A stretch of 36,971 nucleotides of DNA, from contig CAZCVI010000074.1 in NCBI GenBank assembly GCA_964502145.1, forward strand, positions 1 through 36,971, written 5' to 3'. The notes beneath the pieces were generated by a model that saw only the letters and a list, made by a program, of their open reading frames with translations, made no database searches and was not told where the DNA came from. Positions 21,201 to 24,210 of this stretch are shown piece after piece. The position numbers and the translations under genes were made by a program. Within the stretch, counting starts at the first letter, position 1; the number at the start of each line of letters is the position of its first letter. The DNA is from CAZCVI01 sp964502145 (GTDB lineage Bacteria > Acidobacteriota > Aminicenantia > UBA2199).

Positions 21201-22982
21201 TACCCCCATATAAAAGTCGTCAATGCTTATGGTCCCACTGAGGCTTCCGATGATATCACCCATTATATCATTGACCAAGCCCCCCAAACCGATCCTATTT
21301 CCATTGGTTCTCCCGTGCAAAACATGCGCATCTATATTCTTGATAAATATAATAATCTCTGTCTCCCCGGCGTACCCGGTGAATTATGTGTAGCCGGTGT
21401 TGGCGTGGGTCGTGGTTATTTGAATCGGCCCCAGTTAACCCATGATAAATTTATTACCTTGCCCGCTCTTTCCCAGAGGTTATACAAAACCGGCGATTTA
21501 GCCCGGTGGTTGCATGACCGGAATATTGAGTTTTTAGGTCGTTTGGATTTCCAGGTTAAAATCCACGGTTTCCGAATCGAACTCGGCGAAATCGAAACCC
21601 TGCTCAAAACCCACCCCCAGATTAAAGAAGCTGTTGTCATTGATCGAACCGAAAACCAACGCCAATATCTATGCGCCTATTTTACCACCACGGAAACCAA
21701 CCGCGAAATCACCCGTTTAAAAGAATTCCTTGATGAAAAATTACCCCCTTACATGATTCCCAGTTATTTTATTAAATTAGACAGTATTCCTTTGACCCCC
21801 AATGGAAAAATTGATCGTCTTCGTTTGCCGTCTCCTTCTGGCACCGATTTCCAAACCACCCATTCCTTTCTCGCACCGGTTACACCTATCCAGCAAACCA
21901 TTGCCGTCATCTGGCAAGAAGTTCTAAAGATTAAAAGAGTAGGTCTTCAGGATAATTTCTTTGATCTCGGTGGAAATTCATTGGATTTTGTCCGGGTTGC
22001 CAATCAATTGCGCGAAAAACTCGGCAAGGATGTACCTGTAGCCACCCTGTTTAATCATCCTACTATTGCGGGCCTCGAACAGTATTTAACCCAGGCCGAA
22101 CTCTCAGATGCACTCACTGTTATACCCGAAAACTTTGTTTTGTTAAATGGTGCCCCCGAATCTATGGCCAACATCTTTTTCGTTCATGAAGTATTGGGTG
22201 ATGTTGGCGCTTACATGGAGTTCTGCAAACAATTGGGCACGCAGTTTAATTGTTGGGGTATTGAGTCTGAAAAATTAATTGATTATATTCCACGCAATGA
22301 AACTGTTGAAGAGATTTCCGCCAAGTACATCCGGCAGATAAAACAAATCCAGCCCCATGGTCCTTATAATATTGTCACTTGGTCGTGGGGTGGTCATTTA
22401 GGATTGGAGATGGCCCTGCAACTCGAAAAAATGGGGGACACCTTATCTTTCCTTGGTTTCTTTGATTGTTCCGGTCCTGAAAATCAGGCCGATGCCGTCA
22501 TTGAGACGTTTTCCCTTGAATCTGAACGAAATTTTATCAAGCCATTTCTTTTAGCGACTGGGAACCCTACCGATTTAAATCAGATAGATGATCTTCAGCA
22601 GCTCTGGAAATTTGCCGTCGATTTCTTAGCCAGTGACCCTTCACTTGTTGAGCAACTCAGGCAATTGCTGATTACCAATGCCTTGGCGCTCCCCAATTAT
22701 TTTGGACTTACCGGGAAAGAGTTGATTAAATATCTCAATTTAAACCGTATTCATGCCAATGCCAGTCCCCACTATTTTCCAGTTGGTAAAATTAATGTTC
22801 CCCTCCACTTTTTCTTAGCCAATCAGAACCCTGACCGGACAGAATCCTGGCAAGACTATTGTGTTAATCCCGTCATTTATGTCGAAATAAATGGTGATCA
22901 TCATTCCATATTCAGGGAACCCCAACAGATCAAAGATTTCGCCCGTATATTTAAAGACGTCGTTACCCCTATAATAAAATAA
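276..22982 (+). CDS. Giant non-ribosomal peptide synthetase, six A domains, terminal thioesterase
   Basis: This 7568-residue assembly line activates amino acids, tethers them to carrier (T) domains, condenses them and releases the peptide. The ATG follows AGGAGG at 265-270 with 5 nt spacing. Approximate domains, with catalytic landmarks: C1 10-450 (HHILYDG at 145), T0 475-555 (S513), C2 565-1005 (HH 687), A1 1010-1500 (A3 motif at 1155), T1 (S1547), C3 (HH 1727), A2 2060-2540 (A3 motif 2218), T2 (S2604), C4 (HH 2778), A3 (3254), T3 (S3641), C5 (HH 3815), A4 (4275), T4 (S4672), C6 (HH 4848), A5 (5322), T5 (S5714), E 5765-6215 (HHLVIDG at 5894), C7 (HH 6368), A6 (6841), T6 (S7235), TE 7285-7568 (S7370, D7397, H7542). 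All C domains keep HHxxxDG and all A domains keep the A10 lysine. C1 and C7 share PMQEG(L/M)LF and DGWxxGII, the D-donor type. C7 follows E as expected; C1 therefore suggests an upstream partner ending in E. The short N-terminus before LTPMQEG resembles an acceptor docking segment. By-eye specificity codes: A2 and A3 DAFWLGGTFK (valine), A5 DSTICAEVNK (tyrosine-like, then epimerised), A1 DLEDIGTVCK (perhaps a basic residue), A4 DFWHFAVIIK and A6 DIWELTADDK not assigned. Confidence 0.97.
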   Translation: MKQLDRKNIADILMLTPMQEGLLFFYLQNPQSELYCEQLSLDITGNIDLPHFEKAWHKVIENNEMLRTVFRWGKLEKPSQIILKEHHCHIRFFDLSHHDAAQKKTALEDIKKRDSHEPFDLQEVPFRLILCKLAEQQYTMIISNHHILYDGWSNGIILKEFFLAYDHFSQNQIFTTRVKPSFKEFVKVLQQQDTAGQTLFWENYLGGYGSPKEATATRKIKRTSPTETTAHYQKQVPASLKAELDVFIKQHNLTIASLLYSAWGVLLQRYFNTGDLIFDTTVGGRSATIKGVEDIVGLFINTLPIRVQMLPDETVSGFLARMSLLLQEWSQYQNSATIPIREFLDQYSDKYSAETLFDSVVVIENYPLNPKTIEADSSLAIQSFAIVEKTRYDLTVIITTQDNIEFSITYNAALFTDTMIASITDLLVTIIAEMVAHPETQVAQIGVHGQDARDILLAHVRTTREAQVLAEVDFVAPHDVIEAQLVAIWAQILNITADAIGIDHNFFDFGGHSLKASQLVSRLHPVFAVKVPIIEIFNHPTIRELAVYIREAKKQAYIPIPRVEKKIVYPVSAGQRRVYMLQQLNPDSTAYNGPWSVKLAGSLNQEKLVFAFKGLLARHEILRTSFQQQDGEPMQQIHDEVPFLIQTLEQPISTAFITPFALSVAPLLRVFLFKEDALHHILLVDMHHIVTDGTSTAVLIGELSLLYNGENLPPLATQYKDFCQWLDVRLRAGELKQQAEFWLDHLAGELPLLNLPLDFPRPAMQTFAGQRILYPLDDFLVGQLDKLMKKTGTTLYMVLLSILNILLGWTSDSEDIVVGTPIAGRNHPDVENTVGFFLETLVIRNFPVASKTFAQFLQEVKATTLNAYKNQDYPFSLLIKQLAPANDFSRNPLFDVMLNVQNQPSTDLQLEGVKVVPHHLDIHVSKVDITLEILQVNGKMILELEYNTALFKKETMARFLNHFLNTLHETIQYPRIPLAKLQILDEDEREQIVAQFNNTALEYETDKTFGHYFNEAAEKHPDAMVIVGPSLAASGAYAQLTYGALQYRANQLAGYLIANGVVQDTVVAITLAPSLEMIIGLLGILKSGGVYLPIDPDYPEDRKQFILSDSAAKILLTATLIQEATPITPVTHVTPILPIIPITPILPINLAYIIYTSGSTGKPKGVLAKQSNLIGYIRAFIHEFKICKTDIVLQQASFSFDLFVEEVYPCLMLGGTLAIPTREVIRDTSLLVHFMATQKVTIVDCAPLLLNELNGWIQAGQPNPLKSVRIAISGGDVLKREYVTNLLKFAAVYNTYGPTETTVCATYYRLTGTEGTTVPIGKPITNYQLYILDNVQRVLPVGVVGELCIGGIGVAAGYLNRPELTQEKFIALSILSISSTSSTKIYKTGDLARWLPDGNIEFLGRKDRQVKIRGYRIELGEIEARLLAHEDINEVIVTNFGEYWICAYFTARTPKNAKELKEFLAKDIPGYMIPAYFMQLEQMPIGSGGKINVKALPKPTDYNPDAATAYVAPESQVEQQLVQLWQELLHRQSIGIMDDFFVLGGDSILVNRCVAGIRKTMDVEIPLRTFFERPYIKALAAAIEKQERLVSAIPKATRDGDIPLSFSQERLWFLQTLDAENTAYFVPRIIRVKGKLDATLLERTFTEIIRRHEILRTVFVTKEGEPVQQVKPPYYFSIPVFPVNEEEVEPWISQEGNKVFDFEKGPLLRVSLLKLHELEHLIVLTEHHLIHDGWTQGVLLNEFIRIFTAYSTDKAHDLPELPIQYADYAIWQRHYLQGARLQQHLDYWQKKLSGLIPLLELPGDRPRPSVMSGKGALKEFHLSTALTQQLKEFSRHHGVTLFMSMLALFKTLLYRYTGEEDLCAGTGLANRSYAEMENMLGMVINTLPLRTFTRGDLNFLDYLSRVKETCLEAYLHQDTPFGKIVEVLGQERSLSYSPIFQVLFSFMDTPTDHLWLPGLELQLEPTHNYSAKFDINLVVVPPQQQQGDGTVVIANDRILVEWEYNVDLFEAETMDRMIHHYIRLLESIVANPDITIADLPMLAQNEIQHLLYEFNATAIAYPKEKTIHQLFMEQCAQTPNETAIIASNNTVSKITYSELNNKSNQLAHYLIAQGVLPGDIIAILGERSIHTIIGVLGILKSGAAYLPIDPDYPEDRQQYMLSDSAAKILLSETIIQAATPITPVTHVTPITPIIPILPILPITPITPITPTNLAYIIYTSGSTGEPKGVIVTHQNVVRLVKNTNYVAFNPLDCILQTGALEFDASTFEIWGSLLNGLKLVLVDKETLLTPEKLKLAIQQNHVTTMWMTAPLFNQMLQADIHVFAGLKNLLVGGDVLSPPHISRLRLQYPRLHVINGYGPTENTTFSTTFLIQQEYSMNIPIGKPINNSTAYILDKANHLSPIGVPGELVVGGDGLALGYLNNPQLTHDKFLTLSTRFYKTGDSARWLVDGNIEFLGRIDQQVKIRGFRIELGEIETQLLKYQGLSDVVVLAEKDKNGDKYLAAYFVADRPLTDNQLRYHLLVDLPEYMIPSYFIQLAKIPLAATGKVDRSALPQPELKTLDTYVAPSNETEEQVANIWYYILSRDPLQSPIGVDDNFFQMGGHSLKATSLLANIHKVFNVKIPLAEIFKRPTIRGLADYIQHASGESYIQIEPVEAKEYYALSSAQKRLYFLQQMDLASTAYNISAAWILEGILDKQILKDSVAKLIQRHDSFRTSFLAIAEEPMQVIHPEVSFVLEYMEAAQVENFIRPFFLFNAPLLRVGLVQLEEQKHILLVDQHHIISDGLSMEILGYEFATFLAGKELPALHLQYKDYSEWQRFERASEELYKQGEFWRGLFAQEIPVLILPTDNPRPVVQSFEGNRIKFELSSETTAILNTMALTTETTLYMVLLSLYTIFLAKLSGQDDIVIGTPIAGRRHADLEKIIGMFVNTLALRNYPGASKKWFDFLAEVKESTLKAFDNQEYQYEDIVEEVVVTRDISRNPLFDTLFTLQNTATQAVEIPGLKFIPYPQEKKTAKFDLSLTVMEVAKKLELTFEYSTHLFNEETMARFITYFKNTVAEVITNTDTTLSAIQIISSAEKKQILHDFNNTASVYPASKTIHELFMEQSQQTPNDTAIIGQSPVNEPLTYAQLNEKSNQIAQFLIQQGTIPGDIIAIIGDRSPSTIIGILGILKAGAAYLPIDPDYPEERKQYMLTDSSTKILLTAPLIQEATPVTHVTPILPIIPIIPILPIIPITPIIPIPPIPPTNLAYIIYTSGSTGMPKGVMVTHQNVIRLVKNTNYIQFVPGDSILQTGAMAFDASTFEIWGALLNGLILVIVDKETIITPDKLKAAIQENNIATMWMTSPLFNQVSQADIGAFTGLKNLLVGGDVLSPMPISSLRYFCPELNIINGYGPTENTTFSTTFLIQHDYSENIPIGKPIANSTAYIVDKNNQLCPIGVPGELIVGGHGIARGYLNNPELTHDKFISLPIASTLLYKTGDLARWLSDGNIEFLGRLDFQVKIRGFRVELGEIENRLLKHHYIQECVVVVKEDQSTEELYIAAYFVTDREIATQDLREFLAGQLPDYMIPAYFGRIDTMPLSSTGKVDRNKLPEPVFTAEHEFQETMNPIEEEMAKIWAELLTIETTIGKDENFFHLGGHSLKAQLLVSRIHKQFNVVMPLTEIFKRPTIREQARYIQDAMGEQYLSIEPVGEKKYYHLSPAQQRIFFLQQMDTTGVAYNVFATWQLEGILDKQRLLHVMTTLLQRHDSFRTSFEIIDELPVQLIHADAPLAIEEYDVSQMPRFVRPFDLSRVPLLRVGLVTLAAEKYILMVDMHHIISDGMSMDILFQEFAAAFSGTELPPLALRYVDYAERQNNVARSEEIFTQRDYWKSIFADQIPLLNLPTDYSRSIIQSFDGASQRFVLNIETLAALKDLALKMETTLYMVLLSVYAIFLAKISGQEDIVIGTPVAGRRHTDLEKMIGVFVNTLVLRHYPAGEKKFSDFLAEVNERTLKAFENQDYQYDDLVEAVVVTRDVSRNPLFDTMFTLQNMPAHAVEIPGLKITHLPPETKTSKFDLTLTAQDAGDKLKLLFEYCTKLFKTETIARLVTYFKNIVTAIIANPDTILADLQIISPEEKQQILYSFNNTSAPYPSAQTIPQLFAEQVSRTPNFIALSFPAAHGQLTYAQLHEKSNQIAHVLIQQGLIPGDIVGILGDRSLTTVIGILGILKSGAAYLPIDPKYPAERKQFMLSDSNAKLLLTESFIQEATPILPIIPILPITPIPPITPTNLAYIIYTSGSTGTPKGVPITHANLSPLLHWGYKNLGIGTKDNVFQNASYSFDFSVWELFITITTGATLYIGAAEISQNPEACALFMKQNSITAFHTTPTQYQHFIGSGFVFKTLKYLFLAAEKLTVELLKRSFASIQPDCRVFNVYGPTECTIISTILEISRSQQDHYETLGSIPIGKPVGNSVILILDNYLNLTPIHMVGEIYISSDGLAPGYLNNPERTHNAFPWLFSPSARFYKSGDLGRWLADGTIEFMGRIDQQVKIRGFRIELGEIENQLLTHPQIKEAVLIANQDSSGDKYLCAYIVLQDQLAPLLESLELRAYLSQFLPDYMIPAYFMPLDFIPLTANGKLNKKALPEPIATGNKANYIEPRTESERKLADIWRQLLGIKSVGIHDNFFALGGHSLKATTMMSRIAKELDIKIELGEIFKHPTIAGLAKLMEKSTSASFAQIEAVEKKEYYPLSSAQKRLYFLQILDETSTGYNMPQIWKLRGKIQYEKLLASFTSLIQRHESFRTAFFMNENEPMQRIYDTVPFAIETHFAPDYLSTRFIRPFDLSLAPLLRVGWVNVEEDVVLLMVDMHHIISDGTSMGVLVSEFMTLYESRELAELPLQYKDYAHWENTRKAQISFQETYWLTEFAGEVPVLELPIDYVRPKVKSFAGSAITFVLDSQTTSTLNTLALQGGSTLFMVLLALYNIFLAKLSNQEVIVVGTPTAGRTHADLGQVIGMFVNTLALKNNPAGQKSFPAFLAEVKENTLNSFSNQEYQYEELVEKIVKNRETSRNPLFDTMFVLQNQDTPVIENPGLKLEAHPYELTTAKFDLTLICNEAAGNIYCVLEYATTLFAPETIHRFENYLKRLCATVLQNPNQLIHHIDMLPETERKQVLFDFNNTSVPYPDYKTIMQLFADQVDQYPDHVALVFEQQRLTFSQVEQRANQLAHYLSATRGFLPGDRVVVLMDRSLELIIVLLAVLKARGAYIPMDVLLPAERLRLVINDAAVTVAISQHIYLAKLHAFQALCPTFHTLLSIEEQQPKINSFPTTRPVSGQVTDPAYVMYTSGSSGVPKGVLVEQRTIVNTIIWRKNNYEYAPGYVSLQVPPYFFDSSVTDIFTPLLGGACLVLIRDEERSDLAVLRRTIVINNVTHFIVVPIFYNVMLEEIAADLKHIKMICCAGDNFPDELIRKHFDRLPHVRIFNEYGPTENSVNATAYELKPDSTRALIGKPIHNVAVYVLDAYLSLCPIGVTGELCLAGSSLARGYLNRPELTAQKFVKGNLSLKPEPLFYRSGDLGRWCPDGNLEFIGRVDNQVKIRGMRVEIGEIENHLLQHEHIKEVVVQLRQENNDDSFLCAYIVPHMAQQGLLDSTTLKEYCSERLPHYMIPAYFVILDKLPLTPNGKLDIPALPAPQPDQTQAYTAPRNELEQKMVEIWEAVLGKKNIGIHDDFFSYGGDSIKSIQILSRLNSAGYKVEMKDIFQYPVIADLSRHVKILFHEADLSPVTGPIPLTPLQHAFFENYSSYAHHFNQAVLFYSSTPYNKEVLEKVFLKIQEHHDALRITYKIDPRTPSAVQINQGLDYPLSLQEYDLRSHPNHLDALKTHINQLQASIDLENGPLMKLGLFHLADGDRLCIIIHHLVIDGLSWRILFEDIETLYQQISSGLNPLLPAKTDSFKHWSEKLAEYAHHKKVVQEFSYWQHLHSQSVPPIPKDFPVEQNIVKDSQIISFNLQEAETALLLNQVNRCYQTEINDILLTALGLAIQKSFGHNRVFIALEGHGRENIPGELNISRTVGWFTTEYPVLLDVSHAQNTGRQLKEIKETLRKVPNKGIGYGLLKYLNPDTSQRKMNFTVKPPLLFNYLGQFDADIKKTSPFQIAHESTGESVSLNYAREFALIVSGMTVNNRLNLSISYNTTHFKAETISAFAAEFQSQLQLIITHCVAKETIEYTPSDFTYSQLSIESLQRLLETYPDAEDIYTLSPMQEGMLFHSLLDKYSRSYFQQTGFRLLGDLDIPLVEKSLNFLVKRHDILRTAFVHKDTPRPLQVVLKNRTVQFYYQDISHLPNTQEKENFIRAFKTKDINTPFDLSTDILVRAAILRLDNAVYEFIWSSHHVLMDGWCIGIINTEFFAIYNSYVQNRPPALSLIKPYRTYIQWLENRDQEESRLYWQNYLDSFVEQTPILKPKLKKEKTQRGYNNKSISFLMDTEQTIRLNQFAARQHVTMNTLTQTLWAILLGKYTQKEDVVFGAVVSGRPSQLEGVESMLGLFINTIPVRIRYSQTMKFNDLLKQVQDDALTSETYHYHPLADIQSHTSLKQNVMDHLFEFENYPIAAQIENFGSKKDQATQSPLPSFTLANVDVAEQTNYDFNVSIGGAAQLMIAFHYNGNVLDDDYVADIAHHFQVAFEQVLQPQELHIFELTMLSAQDKHRLLEEFNNTTFPYPHTKTIPQLFLEQSQRTPDAIATVGENTHWCHISYAHLNNKANQIAHALITKGIHPESIVALIVERSIEMLAAILGIFKAGAVYLPIDPQYPQQRIDFILNDSAAEFLITPQFIQDVTHITPVTHVTPVTHVTPITPTHLAYIIYTSGTTGTPKGAMLEYRGMVNHIYAKINALQLDNTAIIAQNASQMFDISVWQFFTALIIGGRTVIFPNPLILEPVPFREHIIKQKITILEVVPSYLAMFLDVFAPIQTDASFPVVYLLVTGEAVNATLLKRWFNKYPHIKVVNAYGPTEASDDITHYIIDQAPQTDPISIGSPVQNMRIYILDKYNNLCLPGVPGELCVAGVGVGRGYLNRPQLTHDKFITLPALSQRLYKTGDLARWLHDRNIEFLGRLDFQVKIHGFRIELGEIETLLKTHPQIKEAVVIDRTENQRQYLCAYFTTTETNREITRLKEFLDEKLPPYMIPSYFIKLDSIPLTPNGKIDRLRLPSPSGTDFQTTHSFLAPVTPIQQTIAVIWQEVLKIKRVGLQDNFFDLGGNSLDFVRVANQLREKLGKDVPVATLFNHPTIAGLEQYLTQAELSDALTVIPENFVLLNGAPESMANIFFVHEVLGDVGAYMEFCKQLGTQFNCWGIESEKLIDYIPRNETVEEISAKYIRQIKQIQPHGPYNIVTWSWGGHLGLEMALQLEKMGDTLSFLGFFDCSGPENQADAVIETFSLESERNFIKPFLLATGNPTDLNQIDDLQQLWKFAVDFLASDPSLVEQLRQLLITNALALPNYFGLTGKELIKYLNLNRIHANASPHYFPVGKINVPLHFFLANQNPDRTESWQDYCVNPVIYVEINGDHHSIFREPQQIKDFARIFKDVVTPIIK
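3651..3722 (+). repeat. In-frame 9-bp minisatellite in A domain 1 (8 units)
   Basis: Eight consecutive 9-mers of the family CCCATAACT / CCCATACTT / CCCATAATT, with GTTACT/CACGTAACT variants, encode Pro-Ile-Thr, Pro-Ile-Leu and Pro-Ile-Ile tripeptides. The array sits immediately before the NLAYIIYTSGSTG (A3) motif. Confidence 0.95.
4392..4427 (+). repeat. Second 9-bp repeat (TCCATACTG family) in A domain 1, 4 units
   Basis: Units TCCATACTG, TCCATATCG, TCCACATCG and TCCACAAAA run in frame and encode a Ser/Ile/Thr-rich segment just before the A7 motif YKTGDL. The unit differs from the Pro-Ile repeat but has the same 9-bp period. The matching segments in the other five A domains are not repetitive. 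Confidence 0.75.
6813..6911 (+). repeat. In-frame 9-bp minisatellite in A domain 2 (11 units)
   Basis: Eleven 9-mers of the CCCATAACT family lie at the position corresponding to the A1 array, directly before NLAYIIYTSGSTG. The first three units (CCCATTACT, CCCGTTACT, CACGTAACT) nearly match the start of the A1 array. Confidence 0.95.
9912..10019 (+). repeat. In-frame 9-bp minisatellite in A domain 3 (12 units)
   Basis: This is the longest array. Twelve 9-mers begin CCCGTTACT, CACGTAACT, CCCATACTT and end with two CCCATTCCT (Pro-Ile-Pro) units and CCCACAAAT. Position relative to the A3 motif is the same as in A1 and A2. Confidence 0.95.
13020..13082 (+). repeat. In-frame 9-bp minisatellite in A domain 4 (7 units)
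   Basis: Seven 9-mers of the same family lie between the segment ending IQEAT and the A3 motif. This array lacks the GTTACT/CACGTAACT pair found in A1, A2, A3 and A6. Confidence 0.95.
20709..20780 (+). repeat. In-frame 9-bp minisatellite in A domain 6 (8 units)
   Basis: This array is dominated by the CGTTACT + CACGTAACT (or CACATAACT) pair, encoding Val-Thr-His-Val/Ile-Thr-Pro. GTTAC-TCAC-GTAAC is itself a short inverted repeat. The array again lies just before the A3 motif. Confidence 0.93.
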
Positions 22983-23025
22983 ACCAACTCCCGATACCCC
23001 TGTTTTGGTGAATACCGAAAAAAGT

Positions 23026-23072
23026 AACAGGTCAAGCTATGCTTTAGGAATAAAAACATGGCTTGACCTGTT
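23026..23072. repeat. 47-bp palindromic repeat, copy 1 (also a likely terminator)
   Basis: The 16-bp arms AACAGGTCAAGCTATG and CATGGCTTGACCTGTT differ at one position (a possible G-U pair) and enclose a 15-nt loop. It lies 43 bp after the NRPS stop codon. On the minus strand the stem is followed by ACTTTTTT, so it could terminate the signalling operon; on the plus strand it is followed by only a short T run. A second copy in inverted orientation lies at 27455-27501 and agrees at 40 of 47 positions by my count. Confidence 0.85.
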
Positions 23073-23165
23073 TCTCCCTGTTATCATATGGCACTCAGTT
23101 GCGGTTCTATGGAGGAAGGGGAACAGAAGGATGGCCAGGATAGAAATCTTCTGATTGATAATTCT

Positions 23166-23780
23166 CTATTCATCGATCATTCCCCATTCATGCAAAAGTT
23201 CTTCAAGCTCTATATAGAATTTATTAGCTTTATTTTTTTCATCCAAAGACTTGAAATAGTTGGATATAAAATCTTTTGTTTCCTCAGTGACGCTGGGGGT
23301 GATTCCAAAGTGCTTTATTGCTTCTCTTTTCTTGAGATGTGTACTATAATTAGACGTTAAATCGCTTAATTTTTTTTGATTAATCACCAAATCATTTATC
23401 GCTTTGAGAGAGGTGCTTATATCTTTTTCATGGGAGTTTTTTGCTTTCTCCAGTTCGATTTCTAAATACTCGATTTGCCTTTCACATTCTGAACGAAGTT
23501 TATCAATTCGCTCTTTTTCTGAATCAACGTTAGCATTAAAAATGGAATATATACTAATTGCTGAGAACGCAACAAGAAAACCCGCAATTGTGATTAAAGT
23601 TTTCACATAAGCTTCAACTGATTTAAATTCCAATTTTAGAGTGCCACTGGAGATTTTTAACCAATTGCCTAGGCTCAAGCCTATAAAGCCAATCACTAAT
23701 ACGGTCAAGCAAAAAAGCCATATGTATATTTTTTTATTGGATTGTGATTTTTTAGAAGGTTCTTTTATTTTTTCTGGCAT
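23166..23780 (-). CDS. Two-TM coiled-coil protein of unknown function
   Basis: I do not recognise the family. The 204-residue protein has a Lys-rich N-terminus, membrane segments at about 18-38 and 60-81, then a charged helical stretch at about 86-150 with coiled-coil character, and an acidic C-terminal tail. About 20 residues lie between the membrane segments, so both ends are probably on the same side; with the positively charged N-terminus, the long helical part is likely cytoplasmic. An in-frame TTG two codons upstream directly abuts the GAGG element (23787-23790). The ATG at 23780 has proper 6-nt spacing and is the better start. It is the last gene of the kinase - response regulator operon, 26 nt after the regulator, so a role as membrane partner or output of that pathway is plausible but only inferred. 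Confidence 0.8.
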   Translation of the reverse strand: MPEKIKEPSKKSQSNKKIYIWLFCLTVLVIGFIGLSLGNWLKISSGTLKLEFKSVEAYVKTLITIAGFLVAFSAISIYSIFNANVDSEKERIDKLRSECERQIEYLEIELEKAKNSHEKDISTSLKAINDLVINQKKLSDLTSNYSTHLKKREAIKHFGITPSVTEETKDFISNYFKSLDEKNKANKFYIELEELLHEWGMIDE

Positions 23781-23806
23781 TTGCAACCTCTTTTTCCTTT
23801 TTTTAA

Positions 23807-24196
23807 TTATTCTCCAAGTTGTCTTCGGGCAATCTGAATCAACTGGTTTTCATCATTACTTTTAATGACTTTCTCAACCACATTAGAACCCCACGGTTTT
23901 TTAAAAATATCTCGATTTTTTGACCAAACAACCACCTTGCCACAAAAATTTCTTAGTAGTTGCTCATATAAAATCCAACCTGTTTCAATTCCTTCGTCTG
24001 TTTGTGCGAAGGAATATGGTCTGGGATCCATCATAATATCCAGAAATATGAGATCAAAATCTTTTTTCTGAGATAAGAGATTCACTGCGGCTTCGGCACT
24101 AATAGCAATTTCAACCTCAAATATTTCTTTCAATTTATAAATAAAACGGTAATTCATTTGTTGCTCATCTTCAATGAGCAATATTTTCTTTTTCAC
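23807..24196 (-). CDS. Single-domain response regulator (CheY-like receiver)
   Basis: The 129-residue receiver domain has no output domain. It shows the acidic pair E9-D10, the phosphoacceptor D53 in LDIMM, a Ser at 92 at the usual Thr/Ser switch position, and K112 as the likely conserved lysine, although the usual Lys-Pro is Lys-Ser here. An insert of roughly 15 residues follows D53 (PRPYSFAQTDEG). The start is GTG, with a strong AGGAGGT three bases upstream. It begins 14 nt after the histidine kinase gene and is almost certainly its phosphotransfer partner. With no DNA-binding domain, it probably acts by protein-protein contact, possibly with the next gene product. Confidence 0.9.
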   Translation of the reverse strand: MKKKILLIEDEQQMNYRFIYKLKEIFEVEIAISAEAAVNLLSQKKDFDLIFLDIMMDPRPYSFAQTDEGIETGWILYEQLLRNFCGKVVVWSKNRDIFKKPWGSNVVEKVIKSNDENQLIQIARRQLGE

Positions 24197-24210
24197 GATA
24201 CCTCCTTTTT

